From Corydoras sp. C115 (lineage: Eukaryota > Chordata > Actinopteri > Siluriformes > Callichthyidae): a DNA stretch of 64,000 nucleotides. This document shows positions 32,414-44,212 of this stretch, piece by piece. Positions within the stretch are counted from its first letter, which is position 1; each line of letters begins with the position of its first letter. The stretch is from contig JAFMOC010000373.1 in assembly GCA_019802505.1 (NCBI GenBank), positions 339,656-403,655 of the forward strand. The letters are read 5' to 3'. Both the position numbers and the translations under genes were made by a program. The notes under the pieces are model-generated. The model saw only the letters and a program-made list of their open reading frames with translations. It was not told the DNA's origin and ran no database searches.

Positions 32414-32744
32414 TGGGCGGCACGGAGGCTTAGGAGGTTAGCATGTTCTCCTCTCAGCGCTAGGGATTCCTGAATCCCAACCTGGGTGGAGTTTCCACGT
32501 TCTCCCCGTATCCACGTGGGTTTCCTCCAGGTTCTTCGGTTTCCAAAAACATGGCTCAAGTCAATTGAGTTCTCCAAATTGCCCCATATAGAGTGTGTCT
32601 GTGTGAGTGAGTGTGTCCAGCGATAATTGGCGTCCTGTCCTGGGTGTATCTGCCCAACGCCCAAAACGTTCTCCCCTGGATGGGCATGGGGAACCCCCCG
32701 TGACCCTAATATAGGATAAAGCGGAAGATAATGGATGGATGGAT
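32414..32744 (+). repeat. V-SINE-like copy with target-site duplication
   Basis: GTGGGCGGCACGGAGGC to GGATGGATGG. GATTTTCATTCA before it and GATTTTCGTTCA after it form a 12-bp duplication with one mismatch, placing the insertion at the broken edge of the LINE fragment. The core is shortened before CCAAAAACATGG. Confidence 0.9.
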
Positions 32745-32755
32745 TTTCGTTCACG

Positions 32756-33191
32756 GAATGGGTTTCCGAGTTTTCCCAAACCTCCAGGTCCATAAGGAGC
32801 CCATTGCACAGAGCCCTGACTATTTTGGGATGCACTGTGCTATTGATTGGGAGTCTGGCCTTCTACCAGATGGTCTAAATGTGTACAGAAATGCGTCTGA
32901 CAGGCCATCTTGCCGTCCTCGTCGGGTTTGCACATATATTCGGACACCGAGTTTCTAATGAGAAGGCTGGGAGCATATTAAGTCTTAAAGCAAGCTGCTC
33001 ACGAGGCATATTTTGGCTAATCTAAATCAAGTGTCAAGCGCTCGAGCTCGAGGACAAGTCTTTAACAAGCAAATCCCTGTCAGGTCGCCTAATGGTTGTA
33101 ATAAGCACTTTATCATCTGCTGCATCCCACAGGATCTGCTTAGAACAATCCATCACGGCATCTAAGAAATGTAGAACATAAGCTTCCGAGC
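32756..33191. other. single-copy DNA, no gene recognised
   Basis: Mixed composition, stops in all frames, no repeat recognised. Confidence 0.45.
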
Positions 33192-33345
33192 GGGCGGCAC
33201 GGTGGCGTATTGGTTAGCATGTATGAACCCGGAGGAAACCCACACAGACACGGCGAGAACATGGAAACTCTGATAGTTTCCTGATGTTCTCCCCTGATGG
33301 GGCATTGGGAACCCCCAACCCTGGCAGATGATTAAGATGGCAATA
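33192..33345 (+). repeat. V-SINE-like mosaic
   Basis: A plus-strand head (GGGCGGCACGGTGGCGTATT) switches to a minus-strand core fragment (GAACCCGGAGGAAACCCAC). It then returns to a plus-strand 3' part (TGATGTTCTCCCCTGATGGG). Confidence 0.75.
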
Positions 33346-33383
33346 ATAGGATGAGTTATGAACTAGAAAGCTCAATTCAGCTT

Positions 33384-33606
33384 GGGGCGGCACGGTGGCT
33401 TAGTGTTTAGCATGTTCTCCTGTCAGCACTAGGGAATCCAGTTTGGAATCCCAATTTGGGTCGAGTTCCCTTCTCCGCTTTCCCCACAGTCCAAAAACAT
33501 GGATGCAAGTAAAATTGAATGCTCTAAATTGCCCCATATAGTGTGTGTTTGTGTGAAATGTTCTTCTCCACCCTCCCCGCAAACCTAGTAGAGGACAAAG
33601 CAGCCT
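33384..33606 (+). repeat. V-SINE-like copy with core and 3' deletions
   Basis: GGGGCGGCACGGTGGC to TAGAGGACAAAGCAG. It is the inverted duplicate of 31075-31253: both share GAGCTTTCTAGTTCATAAC-type flank next to CAAGCTGAATT. Confidence 0.85.
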
Positions 33607-33680
33607 GGTTAGCATAATTCCACGCAACTTACGATTCAAAATGCTCATTCGAATAAATGAAGGTTCTCTGAAGCTTATTC

Positions 33681-34023
33681 ATCCATCCATTATCTTCTGC
33701 TTTATCCTCTATTAGGGTCGCGGGGGGGTTCCCCATGCCCATCCAGGGGAGAACGTTTCGGGCGCTGGGCAGATACACCCAGGACAGGACGCCAATCCAT
33801 CGCTGGGCACACACTCACTCAAACAGGCACACTCTATATGGGGCAATTTGGAGAACTCAATTGACTTGATCCATGGTTTTGGACTGTGGGAGGAAACCGG
33901 AGAACCCAGAGGAAACCCATGCGGACACGGGGAGAACATGGAAACTCCACCAGATGGGGATTCGAACCGGGAATCCCTAGCACTGAGAGGAGAACATGCT
34001 AACTACTAAGCCGCCGTGCCACC
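33681..34023 (-). repeat. V-SINE-like copy, full length
   Basis: CATCCATCCATTATCTTCTG to AGCCGCCGTGCCACCC. All parts are present. Confidence 0.93.
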
Positions 34024-34116
34024 CAACATACTTTCAGTGACTACAAATAAAATGAACCAGAAATCTACAGACATTTAAACATAGTCCTCAAACTAATTTT
34101 CCTGCAAACTGTTTTT

Positions 34117-37100
34117 GTACCTCTGAATGTGGACATACATACATATAGATGTACCTCTGAATGTGGACATACATACATATAGATATACCTCTGAATGTGG
34201 ACATACATACATATAGATATATCTCTGAATGTGGACATACATACATATAGATGTACCTCTCAATGTGGACATATATACATATAGATGTACCTCTCAATGT
34301 GGACATATATACATATAGATGTACCTCTGAATGTGGACATACATACATATAGACATACCTCTGAATGTGGACATACATACATATAGATGTACCTCTGAAT
34401 GTGGACATACATACATATAGATATACATCTGAATGTGGACATACATACATATAGATGTACCTCTGAATGTGGACATACATACATATAGATATACCTCTGA
34501 ATGTGGACATACATACATATAGATGTACCTCTGAATGTGGACATATATACATATAGATGTACCTCTGAATGTGGACATACATACATATAGATATACTTCT
34601 AAATGTGGACATACATACATATAGATATACTTCTGAATGTGGACATACATACATATAGATATATCTCTGAATGTGGACATACATACATATAGATGTACCT
34701 CTGAATGTGGACATACATACATATAGATATACCTCTGAATGTGGACATACATACATATAGATGTACCTCTGAATGTGGACATATATACATATAGATGTAC
34801 GTCTGAATGTGGACATATATACATATAGATGTACCTCTGAATGTGGACATACATACATATAGATGTACCTCTGAATGTGGACATACATACATATAGATAT
34901 ACCTTTGAATGTGGACATACATACATATAGACATACCTCTGAATGTGGACATACATACATATAGATATACCTCTGAATGTGGACATACATACATATAGAT
35001 GTACCTCTGAATGTGGACATACATACATATAGATGTACCTCTGAATGTGGACATACATACATATAGATGTACCTCTGAATGTGGACATACATACATATAG
35101 ACGTACCTCTGAATGTGGACATACATACATATAGATATACCTCTGAATGTGGACATACATACATATAGATATACCTCTCAATGTGGACATACATACATAT
35201 AGATATACCTCTGAATGTGGACATACATACATATAGATGTACCTCTGAATGTGGACATACATACATATAGATATACCACTGAATGTGGACATACATACAT
35301 ATAGATAAACCTCTGAATGTGGACATACATACATATAGATGTACCTCTGAATGTGGACATACATACATATAGATGTACCTCTGAATGTGGACATACATAC
35401 ATATAGATATACATCTGAATGTGGACTTACATACATATAGATATACCACTGAATGTGGACATACATACATATAGATGTACCTCTGAATGTGGACATACAT
35501 ACATATAGATGTACCTCTGAATGTGGACATACATACATATAGATATACCTCTGAATGTGGACATACATACATATAGATGTACCTCTGAATGTGGACATAC
35601 ATACATATAGATATACCTATGAATGTGGACATACATACATATAGATATACCTCTGAATGTGGACATACATACATATAGACATACCTCTGAATGTGAACAT
35701 ACATACATATAGATATACCTCTGAATGTGGACATACACACATACATATAGATATACCTCTGAATGTGGACATACATACATATAGATATACCTCTGAATGT
35801 GGACATACATACATATAGATATACCTCTGAATGTGGACATACATACAAATAGATATACCTCTGAATGTGGACATACATACATATAGATGTACCTCTGAAT
35901 GTGGACATACATACATATAGATGCACCTCTGAATGTGGACATACATACATATAGATATACCTATGAATGTGGACATACATACATATAGATATACCTCTGA
36001 ATGTGGACATACATACATATAGATATACCTCTGAATGTGGACATACATACATATAGATATACCTCTGAATGTGGACATACACACATACATATAGATATAC
36101 CTCTGAATGTGGACATACATACATATAGATGTACCTCTGAATGTGGACATACATACATATAGATGTACCTCTGAATGTGGACATACATACATATAGATGT
36201 ACCTCTGAATGTGGACATACATACATATAGATGTACCTCTGAATGTGGACATACATACATATAGATATACCTTTGAATGTGGACATACATACATATAGAT
36301 ATACCTCTGAATGTGGACATACATACATATAGATATACCTCTGAATGTGGACATAGATACATATAGATATACCTTTGAATGTGGACATACATACATATAG
36401 ATATACCTCTGAATGTGGACATACATACATATAGATATACCTCTGAATGTGGACATACATACATATAGATATACCTTTGAATGTGGACATACATACATAT
36501 AGACATACATACCTCTGAATGTGGACATACATACATATAGATATACCTCTGAATGTGGACATACATACATATAGATGTACCTCTGAATGTGGACATACAT
36601 ACATATAGATATACCTTTGAATGTGGACATACATACATATAGACATACCTCTGAATGTGGACATACATACATATAGATATACCTCTGAATGTGGACATAC
36701 ATACATATAGATGTACCTCTGAATGTGGACATACATACATATAGATGTACCTCTGAATGTGGACATACATACATATAGACATACTTCTGAATAAGGACAT
36801 ACATACATATAGATGTACCTCTGAATGTGGACATACATACATATAGATGTACCTCTGAATGTGGACATACATACATATAGATGTACCACTGAATGTGGAC
36901 ATACATACATATAGATAAACCTCTGAATGTGGACATACATACATATAGATATACCTCTGAATGTGGACATACATACATATAGATGTACCTCTGAATGTGG
37001 ACATACATACATATAGATATACCTCTGAATGTGGACATACATACATATAGATATACCTCTGAATGTGGACATACATACATATAGATATATCTCTGAATGT

Positions 37101-37808
37101 GGACATACATACATATATATATACCTCTGAATGTGGACATACATACATATAGACATACCTCTGAATGTGGACATATATACATATAGATGTACCTCTGAAT
37201 GTGGACATACATACATATAGATATATCTCTGAATGTGGACATACATACATATAGATATACATCTGAATGTGGACATACATACATATAGATGTACCTCTGA
37301 ATGTGGACATACATACATATAGATGTACCTCTGAATGTGGACATACATACATATAGATGCACCTCTGAATGTGGACATACATACCTACAGATGTACCTCT
37401 GAATGTGGACATACATACATATAGATATACCTCTGAATGTGGACATACATACATATAGATATACCTCTGAATGTGGACATACATACATATAGATATATCT
37501 CTGAATGTGGACATACATACATATATATATACCTCTGAATGTGGACATACATACATATAGACATACCTCTGAATGTGGACATATATACATATAGATGTAC
37601 CTCTGAATGTGGACATACATACATATAGATGTACCTCTGAATGTGGACATACATACATATAGATGTACCTCTGAATGTGGACATACATACATATAGATAT
37701 ACCTCTGAATGTGGACATACATACATATAGATGTACCTCTGAATGTGGACATACATACATATAGATGTACCTCTGAATGTGGACATACATACATATAGAT
37801 GTACCTCG
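34117..37808. repeat. minisatellite, 34-bp unit, about 108 copies
   Basis: The unit is GTACCTCTGAATGTGG followed by ACATACATACATATAGAT, repeated without interruption for 3.7 kb. Most copies differ only at the first two bases (GT, AT, CAT variants) or by single substitutions. Three 4-bp insertions are visible (near 35733, 36080, 36505). The unit has stops on the plus strand but none in any minus frame, which produces overlapping minus-strand open frames of up to 1096 codons; I do not call these genes. The array ends sharply on both sides in non-repeat DNA. Confidence 0.97.
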
Positions 37809-38614
37809 GGGGATCTAAAATCCCGAAAATTTTCGTGGTTCCAGGGAAATTAGTGTTAACGCTCCAAACGAACGTCCTCATTAGGTTTCCAGGTAAAGAC
37901 TTTTTTCCTATCTGTCCGACATTCCACATATTGTGCAACCCAAAGCAATGACGGCGTTTTTTTTTTCCCGTCCAATCAGAAGTGCTGAGTTCTCTATCAG
38001 CTTGTTGTGTTCAGACAGCCATTTCTCGGGACTGATGATTCACCTGTTCTCGGGCGGGCTCGGAACAGTGTGTATCGCTGGTATTCTTATTGTTATTATT
38101 ATTTCTTTACAGCTAACAGACTGAGACAGAGCATGAATCATGGGCCGCCTGCTCGTGAACCGGGCTGATTATATCAGCGTGTTCATGCAAAGTGCCTTCC
38201 GAGCACATCGTGCTTTCACACCATCAGTCACGTCCCCGTGGCAACACGATAACTGCAGCATAATGTTACATAAACAACGTGGAGCCCGGCGCTGGTGTGG
38301 GAGGCCAGTGGCTATAAAAATCCTGCATGAATGATCCACCTTTTAGCACTTGTGTTTTCCCAGGTTTTGATTAGCCATGGGAATATGTGCGAATTATGAA
38401 ACATGTGATGCAATGCCTACTGGGCTGTAATTACAGGAATAGCTGCTTACACAGTCGCTCCGGCTATCCTTCCCATCCGGACATGGCACTGCCCGAAAAC
38501 ACCAAGCAGATAGGACAAGTTTTAATTAATTGACAGTGTGGCTGAATATTGCACTGATGGTGTTACAAAGCCAGAGAAAAACGAAGGAAAAAATGCTGAT
38601 GCTGCAGCATTGTC
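37809..38614. other. single-copy DNA, no gene recognised
   Basis: Contains a TATAAAA-like word near 38313 and CCCCGTGGCAAC near 38235, neither in a context that supports a promoter. No repeat is seen. Confidence 0.4.
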
Positions 38615-38934
38615 CATCCATCCATCCATTATCTTCTGCTTTATCCTCTATTAGGGTCGGGGGGGGGGGGGGGGGGGGTTCCTCATGCCGTCAGAACGTT
38701 TGTGGCTATCTATCGCTGGACACACTCACACAAACACACTCTATATGGGACAATTTGGAGAACTCAATTGACGTGATCCATGTTTTTGGACTGTGGGAGG
38801 AAACCGGAGAACCCGGAGGAAACCCACGCGGACACGGGGAGAACATGAAAACTCCACCCAGATGGGGATTCCAACCGGGAATCCCTAGTGCTGAGAGGAG
38901 AACATGCTAACCACTAAACCACCATGCCGCCCTG
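38615..38934 (-). repeat. V-SINE-like copy with G20 tract
   Basis: A run of 20 G at 38659-38678. The 3' part is cut to CCTCATGCCGTCAGAACG, and the rest is complete to the head. Confidence 0.9.
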
Positions 38935-38945
38935 CCTGTTATTAT

Positions 38946-39281
38946 CCATCCATCCATTATCTTCCGCTTTATCCTTTATTAGGGTTGCGTGTGTGGGGGG
39001 GGGGGGGGTGTTCCCCATGCCCATCCAGGGGAGAACGTTTCGGGCGCTGGGCAGATACACCCAGGACAGGACGCCAATCTATCGCTGGGCACACACTCAC
39101 TCAAACACACACACACACTCTATATGGGGCAATTTGGAGAACTCAATAGACTTGATCCATGTTTTTGGACTGTGGAAGGAAACCGGAGAACCCGGAGGAA
39201 ACCCATGCAACACTGGGAGAACATGGAAACTCCATCCAGATTGGGATTCGAACCTGGAATCCCTAGCACTGAGAGGAGCAT
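38946..39281 (-). repeat. V-SINE-like copy lacking outer head
   Basis: CCATCCATCCATTATCTTCC to CACTGAGAGGAGCATG, with GTGTGTG ahead of the G-run. Confidence 0.9.
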
Positions 39282-39345
39282 GTCTGGGGTTCAGGTCGCG
39301 GGGTGGAGGAGAGGCCCAGACCTCCATCTCCTTCCCACCTTTACA
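39282..39345 (-). repeat. LINE 3'-end fragment
   Basis: TCTGGGGTTCAGGTCGCGGG and GAGGCCCAGACCTCC correspond to the 3' end of the LINE at 31.7 kb (GTTCGGGTCGCGGGGGC, AACCCAGACTTCCC). It replaces the head of the preceding V-SINE. Confidence 0.6.
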
Positions 39346-39368
39346 ACACCACTATATAAAAGTCACCA

Positions 39369-39648
39369 CGGCATGGCGGCTTAGTGGTTGGCACTGGATT
39401 GAATCCCAATCTGGATGGAGGTTCCATGTTCTCCCCGTGTCTGTGTGGGTTTCGTCCGGGTTCTCCTGTGGGTTTCCTCCCACAGTTTGAAAACATGGCT
39501 CAAGGTCAATTGAATTCTCCAAATTGCCCCATATAGAGTGTGTATCTGTGTAAGTGAGTGATAGCTTGGCGCCCTGTCCTGGTTGTATCTGCCCAGCACC
39601 CGAAACGTTCTCCCCTGGATGGGCACGGGGAACCCCCCCCCAGTAGAG
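39369..39648 (+). repeat. V-SINE-like copy, head and end shortened
   Basis: ACGGCATGGCGGCTTAGTGG, most of the B-box region deleted, core with a duplicated GTGGGTTTC, ending after the C-run at CCCAGTAGAG. Confidence 0.87.
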
Positions 39649-40231
39649 TCCAACTAGTTGCTACTCATTTGTAGGGTACCACAAACAAAACACCACAAAA
39701 CAGGTAACTGCCTTCCACATTAAAGAACCTTCACGTTCGTTACTTGAGTTCCTTTAACGGTATGTTTTGAGTTATTCTCCATCTGTGACATGACGTGCTG
39801 TCCTATCATCTATGCCACATGTGTCTGAACCTGGGGAAGAACATCACTCGCGTCCTCCTTCCATTCGCGGTCACATCATCAATAAACAAGAGGAACCAGG
39901 GTTCACTGGCAGCCATTCATGCCCATGCCATTCCACTGCCTTCACCACGTTTGACGAATGACGTGGTCTGCTTCAGATTATGAGGCCCCCACTTCCTTCT
40001 CCTTCAGCGCTTCACGTCCCATCATTCTGCTACATATTAATCTTGGTTCTGAAGCGGGTAGGCCATTCTTAAAAGATGTGTTTATCTCCAACCTCCTTGA
40101 CCGTTAGCAAAATGTGTTATTTGTAATGAAGCTTCACTTTTATTTACATTTAAGGAGGATCCTGTTGATTGCCGACTCTGATAACTATAAGCTTACCTCG
40201 TCAAGAGTGTGGTAAAACAGTTTTTATTAAT
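39649..40231. other. single-copy DNA, no gene recognised
   Basis: A 62-codon plus-strand frame (39795-39983) shows nothing recognisable. Confidence 0.45.
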
Positions 40232-40592
40232 CCATCCATCCAATATCTTCCGCTTTATCCTATATTAGGGTCGCGGGGGGGGGGGGGGGGGGGGTTCTCC
40301 ATGCCCATCCAGGGGAGAACGTTTCAGGCGCTGGGTAGATACACCCAGGACAGTGTGCCGATCTATCACTGGACACATACTCACTCACACAGACACACTC
40401 TATATGGGGCAATTTGGAGCATTCAATTGACCTTAAGCCATGATTTTGGACTGTGGGAGGAAACCAGAGAACCCGGAGGAAACCCATGTGGACACGGGGA
40501 GAACATGGGAACTCCACTCAGATAGGGATTCGAACCTGAATCCCCAGCGCTGAGAGGAGAACATGCTAACCATTAAGCCACCATGCCATCCA
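40232..40592 (-). repeat. V-SINE-like copy, full length, with G20 tract
   Basis: A run of 20 G at 40275-40294. All parts are present to CACCATGCCATCC. Confidence 0.93.
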
Positions 40593-40633
40593 GTTTGAAT
40601 CCCAATTTACAACACCACTATTTAAAAGTCAAT

Positions 40634-40671
40634 GCGGCACGGTGGCTTAGTGGTTAGCATGTTCTCTTCTC
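40634..40671 (+). repeat. V-SINE-like head fragment
   Basis: GCGGCACGGTGGCTTAGTGG to TTCTCTTCTCA. Preceded by TTTACAACACCACTAT and AAAAGTCA, which also precede the head at 39369. Confidence 0.8.
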
Positions 40672-40707
40672 AATAAATAAAATAAAATAATGTTGTAATT
40701 ATATTAT

Positions 40708-40912
40708 GGGTGGCATGGTGGCTTAGTGGTTAGCATGTTCTCATGTGCTCTAAGTGCTGGGGATTCCAGGATCGAATCCCAATCTGGGTGGAGTTCTCCC
40801 CATGTCATATAGAGTGTGTTTGTGTGAGTGAGAGTGTGCCCAGTGATAGATTGGTGCCTTGTTCTGCCCAGCCCCTGAAATGTTCTCCCCTTGATGGGCA
40901 TGGGGAACCCCC
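40708..40912 (+). repeat. V-SINE-like copy with core deleted
   Basis: Head is complete with a small insertion. GGAGTTCTCCCCATGTC jumps to ATATAGAGTG, and the 3' part is shortened. Ends at GGGGAACCCCCAAAC. Confidence 0.87.
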
Positions 40913-40920
40913 AAACCCAC

Positions 40921-41117
40921 TGCAGTTTAGTGGTTAGGATGTTGGGCATGAAATCCAAGGGTTGTGGGTTCAAATCCCAGGTCATTGATGTTACCAGTGT
41001 GGTTCCTTGAGCAAAGCCCCCGTGTTCTGACCCCCCAAAAACCTCAAGTTGGGATACTTGTAAGTCGCTTTGGATAAACGTGTCTACTAAATAATTAAAT
41101 GTCATCTAAATGTAATT
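40921..41117 (+). repeat. SINE-B copy, near full length
   Basis: Head TGCAGTTTAGTGGTTAGG, B box GGGTTCAAATCCC, GGTTCCTTGAGCAAAGCCC, then AAGTTGGGATACTTGTAAG and TCGCTTTGGATAAACGTGTC and an ATTAAATGTCATCTAAATG end. The best single reference for this family here. Confidence 0.85.
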
Positions 41118-42104
41118 CTCTTTCATGAGATGATCATTTGGGAGTCACTGAATCATCTGCGGAAGCTTTGGACCGCCGAGTAATCGAGTTCTTGGAGTCA
41201 AACACCATCTGTGTTAATAAAGAACCGTATTAATACCAAAACGGCACATTGATATCCATATTTGCTTTGCGAATTGGATCCGAAACCTTTCTTTAAACAA
41301 ACCTGGCTGTCATCCGAATGCCTAAATATTCAATGAATTCAACCCCCGCCGCTCACCCAATACCCCCCCATGGTTCTCCACTGCCACACACTGGTCCCGA
41401 GGACTAAATCTCGTCCTATACATGACCGAGCTTCCCATCTCTGGCAGGTCGAGATAAGATGAGCTTGGGCCGCACTGTTTCAGGTACACCGCAAATATGC
41501 AAACGCCTCGTGATCACAGATTAGAACCCAGCGAGGCTCCGGCATTTCCCCCGGCAGCAGCGTAATTAAAGGCTTGTCATTAGGCGCCGGCGATTTGCTT
41601 TGGAGTTGATTTCTCGAGCCGTGGGTCAGCAGAGATGACCAGTGCGCTCGCTTTTAAGGTGAGCCAGGATCAGTCGGGCTCCTTGAGTGCGCTTTGATGA
41701 GTGTGTACACTCCGCATCGAGGTCTGAGATCTGAGAGGGGAGGTCAGAGGGGTCGGGACGGCGTAGTGTGATCAAACGCTAGAACATGTCCATGAAAGGG
41801 AAGCCTGAGCTGGGGATTCATATGGAAATGGCAGAAAGGCCAATCTATATTCTGCACCTCACTCCCACCGGGGAATCAAGGGAAACACATCACTACGGTT
41901 CTCCTCTGACCCCCGCGCTGACTGAGATGGGTTCGGGGAGACGGGTGAGAGGGAATAATAAATACAGCCATCCTGTTCTGCAGAAGTGAAAATAAAAGGA
42001 GAGGACCCGCTTCAGACCGATCGGTTTCAGTTTCGCCGATTATTTTGAGCTACGTAGCTTTCGGGCTATAAAGCTGTCCGCGTCTCACTCAGCGAGGTGT
42101 CCCG
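41118..42104. other. single-copy island, no gene recognised
   Basis: About 1 kb without SINEs. The 67-codon frame at 41786-41989 has no recognisable feature. Composition resembles the 24.8-26.1 kb island. Confidence 0.45.
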
Positions 42105-42813
42105 CTCACTCGGTTCGTCTTAAAAAAAATGAATCTCTGCCGTAATGGACGGAGAAATAAATAATACGTGGGTTTTATTTATTTTTATGCAAATAGATTT
42201 GGAGAAGCCAAAGGAAACCCATGTGGACATGGAGAGAACATGCAAACTTCACCCAGCAATTTGGCAAATTCAATTGACTTTGATCCATGTTTTTGCACTG
42301 TGGGAGGAAACCAGAGAACCCGAAGGAAACCCACGTTCACTTGGTTCGTCTGAAAATAAATGAATCTCTGGCGTAATGGACGGAGAAATAAATAATACGT
42401 GGGTTTTATTTATTTTTATGCAAATAGATTTTGAAAAGCCAAAGGAAACCCATGTGGACACGGGGAGAACATGCAAACTTCACCCAGATTGGGATTCGAA
42501 CCGGGAATGCCTAGCTCTGAGAGGAGAACATGCCAACCACTAAGCTCACATAATGAACAAATGCATAACAGATTCAATAAAAGGGGGCAGGACGACAATC
42601 TATTGATGGGCACACAAACACACTCTATATGGGGCAATTTGGAGAATTCAATTGACTTTGATCCATGTTTTTGAACTGTGGGAGGAAACCAGAGAACCCG
42701 GAGGAAACCCACACTCACTTGGTTCGTCTTAAGATAAACGAATCTCTGCCATAATGGACTGAGAAATAAATAATACGTGGGTTTTGTTTATTTTTATGAA
42801 AATAGATTTGGAT
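42105..42813. repeat. triplicated single-copy block alternating with V-SINE pieces
   Basis: A roughly 95-bp block containing TAATGGACGGAGAAATAAAT and AATACGTGGGTTTT occurs at about 42111-42206, 42343-42431 and 42718-42812. Between them lie minus-strand V-SINE fragments (42200-42342; 42430-42545; 42595-42715). The blocks agree at about 90 percent or better by eye. Confidence 0.85.
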
Positions 42814-43125
42814 TTCTGCTGCTTTATCCTCTACTAGGGTTGCGCGCGGGGGGGGGGGGGGGGGGGGGTTCTTCATGCCCATCCAGGGGAGAACGTTTCG
42901 GGTGCTGGGCAGATACACCCAGGACAGGGCGCCAATCTATCACTGGACACACACTCACTTGCTCACACAGACACACATGGGACTATAGGGGCAATTAAGA
43001 GCAGCCAATTGACCTTGATCAATGTTTTTAGACTGTGGGAGGAAACCCGAGAACCCGGAGGAAACCCACGTGGACACGGGGAGAACATGGAAACTCCACC
43101 CAGATCCCCAATGCTGATGAAGTGC
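42814..43125 (-). repeat. V-SINE-like copy with G21 tract
   Basis: CTGCTGCTTTATCCTCTACT, a run of 21 G (42848-42868), middle with ACTATAGGGGCAATTAAGAG, core to CACCCAGATCCCC. The head is mostly lost. Confidence 0.9.
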
Positions 43126-43165
43126 TAACCCCTATATTGAATTCATTATGCATTTGTTCATTATG

Positions 43166-43372
43166 TTGGTGGCACGGTTGCTTAGTGGTTGGCATGTTCT
43201 CCTCTCAGCGGTGGGAAATCCAGGTTCGAATCCCAATCTGGGTGGAGTTTCCATGTTCTCCCCGTGTCAGCGTGGGTTTCCTCCGGGTTCTCAGATTTCC
43301 TCCCACAGTCCAAAAATATGGATCAAGGTCAATTGGGATCCCCATGCTGACCACTATGCCAGAATGCCGCCC
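43166..43372 (+). repeat. V-SINE-like head and core closed by an inverted head piece
   Basis: GGTGGCACGGTTGCTTAG to AAGGTCAATTGGGATCC, then a minus-strand head remnant (CTGACCACTATGCCAGAATG). Confidence 0.8.
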
Positions 43373-43885
43373 GATTTTTGTAAGTCTAATACAGTAAACA
43401 GAAGGGCCACAATGTCCCACAATGCCTTGGGAGCCCTGAGCGGTTAAGGTTCATCTCTCTGTACGCTCACTAACATGTGCATTACTTAGCCTTGTCTGGG
43501 CTAGCAATGGGTAAGCTGTCACATCTGGCCCCCTAGAGGAAGTTCCCCTCTGATTTCACAGCTGGCTGGGCACGGTGGGCCTCCGTCACCAAGCAATGAC
43601 GAGGCCAGGGTCACGTCACCACCTGAGGTTTAGTGACAACAAGCTAAACGAGCTATTTGCGGTCCGATCTTTCATACTTACAATGCCGAGGCGCTATAAA
43701 TAGCCCCGACCGTTTAATCTCACTGTGGGTTGAAGGCTCAGTGATGTACCGAAGGTCGCGGAACAGATGGTGCAGGACAACGTTCTCAAAGACTTTTAAT
43801 GCCACGCTACAAACGTCCTGTCCCGTCTCCAACAACGTTTGAAGCTAACGACCTTGATGATTCAAATCACAGCACAGATACCACA
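43373..43885. other. single-copy DNA, no gene recognised
   Basis: Two overlapping 60-codon frames on opposite strands only. No repeat is seen. Confidence 0.45.
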
Positions 43886-44204
43886 TAGTGAGTGGTTAGC
43901 ATGTTCTCCTCTCAGCGCTAGGGATTCCCGGTTCGAATACCAATCTGGGTGGGGTTTCCATGTCTGCGTTGGTTTCCTCTGGGTTCTCCGGTTTCCTACC
44001 ACAGTCCAAAAACATGGATCAAGGTCAATTGAGTTGCCCCATATAGAGTGTGTTTGTGTGAGTGAGTGTGTGTCCATTGATAGATTGGCGTCCTGTCCTG
44101 GGTGTATCTGCCCAGTGCACAAAACGTTCTCCCCTGGATGGGTATGGAGAACCCCCGCGACCCTAGCAGAGGATAAAGCGGAAGATAATGGATGGATGGA
44201 TAAT
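43886..44204 (+). repeat. V-SINE-like copy, start and core shortened
   Basis: Starts within the A box (AGTGAGTGGTTAGCATG). The core lacks CTCCCCGTG, and ATTGAGTTGCCCC has lost CTCCAAA. The end is complete. Confidence 0.9.
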
Positions 44205-44212
44205 GATAGGCA

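Noticed and set aside
34088..37938. Minus-strand open frames of 1096, 773, 609 and 434 codons
   Set aside because: Produced by a 34-bp repeat unit lacking stops on that strand; all frames give the same 34-residue cycle and no domain or signal is present. Treated as a minisatellite, not a gene.
38221..38340. Promoter candidate (TATAAAA-like word plus CCCCGTGGCAAC, an imperfect RFX-type site)
   Set aside because: Single short words without a following exon or CpG island; chance is adequate.
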